A stretch of DNA of 6,400 nt from the NCBI GenBank assembly GCA_934567745.1, contig CAKTJM010000109.1, positions 1 to 6,400 of the forward strand, given 5' to 3'. The first letter of the stretch is position 1, and each line of letters opens with the position of its first letter. The notes below the pieces were generated by a model. That model had not been told where the DNA came from. It did not search any database and was given only the letters and a program-made list of their open reading frames with translations. Position numbers and translations under genes: made by a program. The stretch is from an uncultured Eubacteriales bacterium. Its GTDB lineage: Bacteria > Bacillota > Clostridia > Oscillospirales > Oscillospiraceae. Of this stretch, positions 5,045 through 6,400 are shown one piece after another.

Positions 5045-6400
5045 GTGCCGACGAAGCTGAACACCACATACATCTCCCGCACGCTGGCCGACAAGCTCGC
5101 GCACATCGCCGACCACCCCGTGACCATCGTCGTCGCCCCCATGGGCTATGGCAAGACCCGCGCCGTCTCGTGGTGGGCCGACGGTCTCCCGGCCGAGCGG
5201 CCGGGCGCCGTCGTCCTGCGCCAGACCATCGTCACCGACTCCCTCTCCGCCTTCTGGCGGGGGTTCTGCCGCCTGCTGCGGCCCTGGCCGGAGCTGTGCC
5301 GCGAGATGACCGACCTCGGCTTCCCCGCCGATCCGCGCGGGCAGCAGCTCTTCCTCGAGCTGCTCGCCGACGCCCTCGCCGAGGACGGCCGCGAGGTCTT
5401 CTATGTCCTCGACGACCTGCACTTCCTCTCCGACCCCGCCCTGCCCGCGCTGATCGCCTTCCTCGGCGGCCACCTGCCGCCCCACGCCCACATCGTCCTG
5501 CTCTCCCGCAACGTCATCTTCGCCTCCGCCACGCGGATGCGGCTGGGCGACCGGCTGTGGTCCCTCGGCTCGGACGACCTGCGGCTCGACGCCCTCGGCG
5601 TGCGCGGGTACGCGCGCGCCTGCGGCCAGCGGATCGACCAGGATCGGTCCGAGGCCATCGCCGAGAGCACCGAGGGCTGGTTCTCCATGGTCTACCTCTG
5701 GCTCAGCGCCCACGCCCAGAGCGGCACGTGGCCCGAGAACAGCGCCGGGATCTATCCCCTCATCGACGAGGTCCTGCTCCAGCCCCTGCCCGACCGGCTG
5801 CGCGACTTCCTCGTGCGGCTCGGCCTGCCGGACGACTTCACCGACGAGGCCGCGGCCTTCCTCTGGCCGGAGGGCGACGCCGCCGCCCTCCTCGACCGGC
5901 TCACCGAACAGAACGCCTTCGTCACCTGCACCGACGGCGTCTACCGCTATCACAACATGCTCCGCAGCTGCGCGCGGGCGCGGTTCTCCGCCCTGCCCGC
6001 CGCCGAACAGAGCGAGGCCCTCCACCGCCTGGGCCAATGGTACGAACGGATCGGCTCCTTCGACCTGGCCGCCGAGTGCTACGAGCGCTGCGGCGATTGG
6101 GACGCCCTCCTCGCCGCCGTCGGGCGGGACAACGGGCTGAGCTTCGGCCCGGAGCGGCTCCCCCTCATCCGCCGCTGGACCGCCGCCTGTCCGGAGGACG
6201 CTCTCCTGCGCCATCCGCACGCGATCATCGTCTTCCTCCTCCTGCTCTTCTACGCGCGGGAGATCGACGAGGTGCGCCGCTTCCACGCCCTCTTCGAGCG
6301 GAGCATGGCCGAGGGGCCGGACCTGCCCCAGGCCGAACGCGAGATCCTGGAGGGCGAGGCCCTGCTGCGCATGGCCTTCCTCTCCTTCAACGACATCTCC
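5045..6400 (+). CDS. MalT-like (LuxR-family) STAND ATPase regulator, 3' end missing
   Basis: 452 codons are present, without a stop, so the gene continues past the window. With the GTG start it begins MPTKLNTTYISRTLADKL, matching the usual start of clostridial MalT-like regulators as I recall them. The N-terminal ATPase shows Walker A A31-P-M-G-Y-G-K-T38 (followed by Arg39 where Thr is common) and Walker B F119-Y-V-L-D-D-L-H126. A further motif E210-G-W-F lies near 210-213, and Y302-H-N-M-L-R near 302-307 ends the ATPase/winged-helix module. From about residue 326 helical repeats of TPR type begin (LGQWYERIGSFDLAAECYERCGDW). Full-length relatives are usually about 800-900 residues and end in a LuxR-type helix-turn-helix, which would lie outside the window. 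Such proteins act as ligand- and ATP-gated transcription activators. The inducer and targets are unknown; the divergent crotonase gene is a candidate target. Confidence 0.88.
   Translation, partial: MPTKLNTTYISRTLADKLAHIADHPVTIVVAPMGYGKTRAVSWWADGLPAERPGAVVLRQTIVTDSLSAFWRGFCRLLRPWPELCREMTDLGFPADPRGQQLFLELLADALAEDGREVFYVLDDLHFLSDPALPALIAFLGGHLPPHAHIVLLSRNVIFASATRMRLGDRLWSLGSDDLRLDALGVRGYARACGQRIDQDRSEAIAESTEGWFSMVYLWLSAHAQSGTWPENSAGIYPLIDEVLLQPLPDRLRDFLVRLGLPDDFTDEAAAFLWPEGDAAALLDRLTEQNAFVTCTDGVYRYHNMLRSCARARFSALPAAEQSEALHRLGQWYERIGSFDLAAECYERCGDWDALLAAVGRDNGLSFGPERLPLIRRWTAACPEDALLRHPHAIIVFLLLLFYAREIDEVRRFHALFERSMAEGPDLPQAEREILEGEALLRMAFLSFNDIS

Noticed and set aside
5000..6286. Minus-strand 428-residue frame opposite the MalT-like gene
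   Set aside because: Gly/Glu/Val-rich antisense product. The plus-strand frame stays open for 452 codons with Walker A, Walker B and helical repeats.
1..6400. CRISPR arrays, tRNA/rRNA genes, insertion sequences, phage or defence genes
   Set aside because: I looked for regular direct repeats, tRNA-like folds, transposase and nuclease motifs and found none.

Overview
The window is high-GC bacterial DNA, densely coding with G/C-rich third codon positions. It carries strong AGGAGG-type ribosome binding sites, GC-stem/U-tract terminators and sigma-A-like promoters, several of them extended -10. Together with a YtrA-type GntR/ABC cassette, a permease with a GDEGYVMFTLPV motif and a MalT-like regulator starting MPTKLNTTYIS, this suggests a high-GC member of the Clostridia (Bacillota), possibly Oscillospiraceae-like. 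The taxon is inferred from gene style only. I see no RNA gene, insertion sequence, CRISPR array or phage gene.

Left part (1-1141): a minus-strand gene (108-938) encodes a lipoprotein of unrecognised family, with its own promoter, ribosome binding site and terminator. It diverges from a plus-strand operon across a 203-bp region that holds promoters for both directions and a repeat-rich, operator-like leader.

Middle (1142-3100): a three-gene operon encodes a YtrA-type GntR repressor, an ABC ATPase and a six-helix ABC-2 type permease. The genes overlap by 4 and 7 bases, so they are probably translated together, and a terminator at 3065-3100 closes the operon. In relatives such cassettes are autoregulated and often answer cell-envelope or antibiotic stress; the substrate cannot be read here.

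Right-middle (3107-4141): a single-gene unit encodes an EamA/DMT-family transporter. It has its own promoter, a leader hairpin touching the ribosome binding site, and a terminator shared with the converging gene on the other strand.

Right part (4141-6400): a minus-strand crotonase (enoyl-CoA hydratase/isomerase) family gene diverges from a plus-strand MalT-like STAND ATPase regulator that runs off the window. The 160-bp region between them holds extended -10 promoters in both directions and two inverted repeats built on GATCGT/ACGATC, one at the start of each transcript. This makes shared control of the two genes a reasonable hypothesis. I find no clearly new multi-gene system. The best leads are regulatory: the paired repeats at 4902-5026, the similar promoter block at 1067-1103, and the octamer-periodic leader at 1081-1120.
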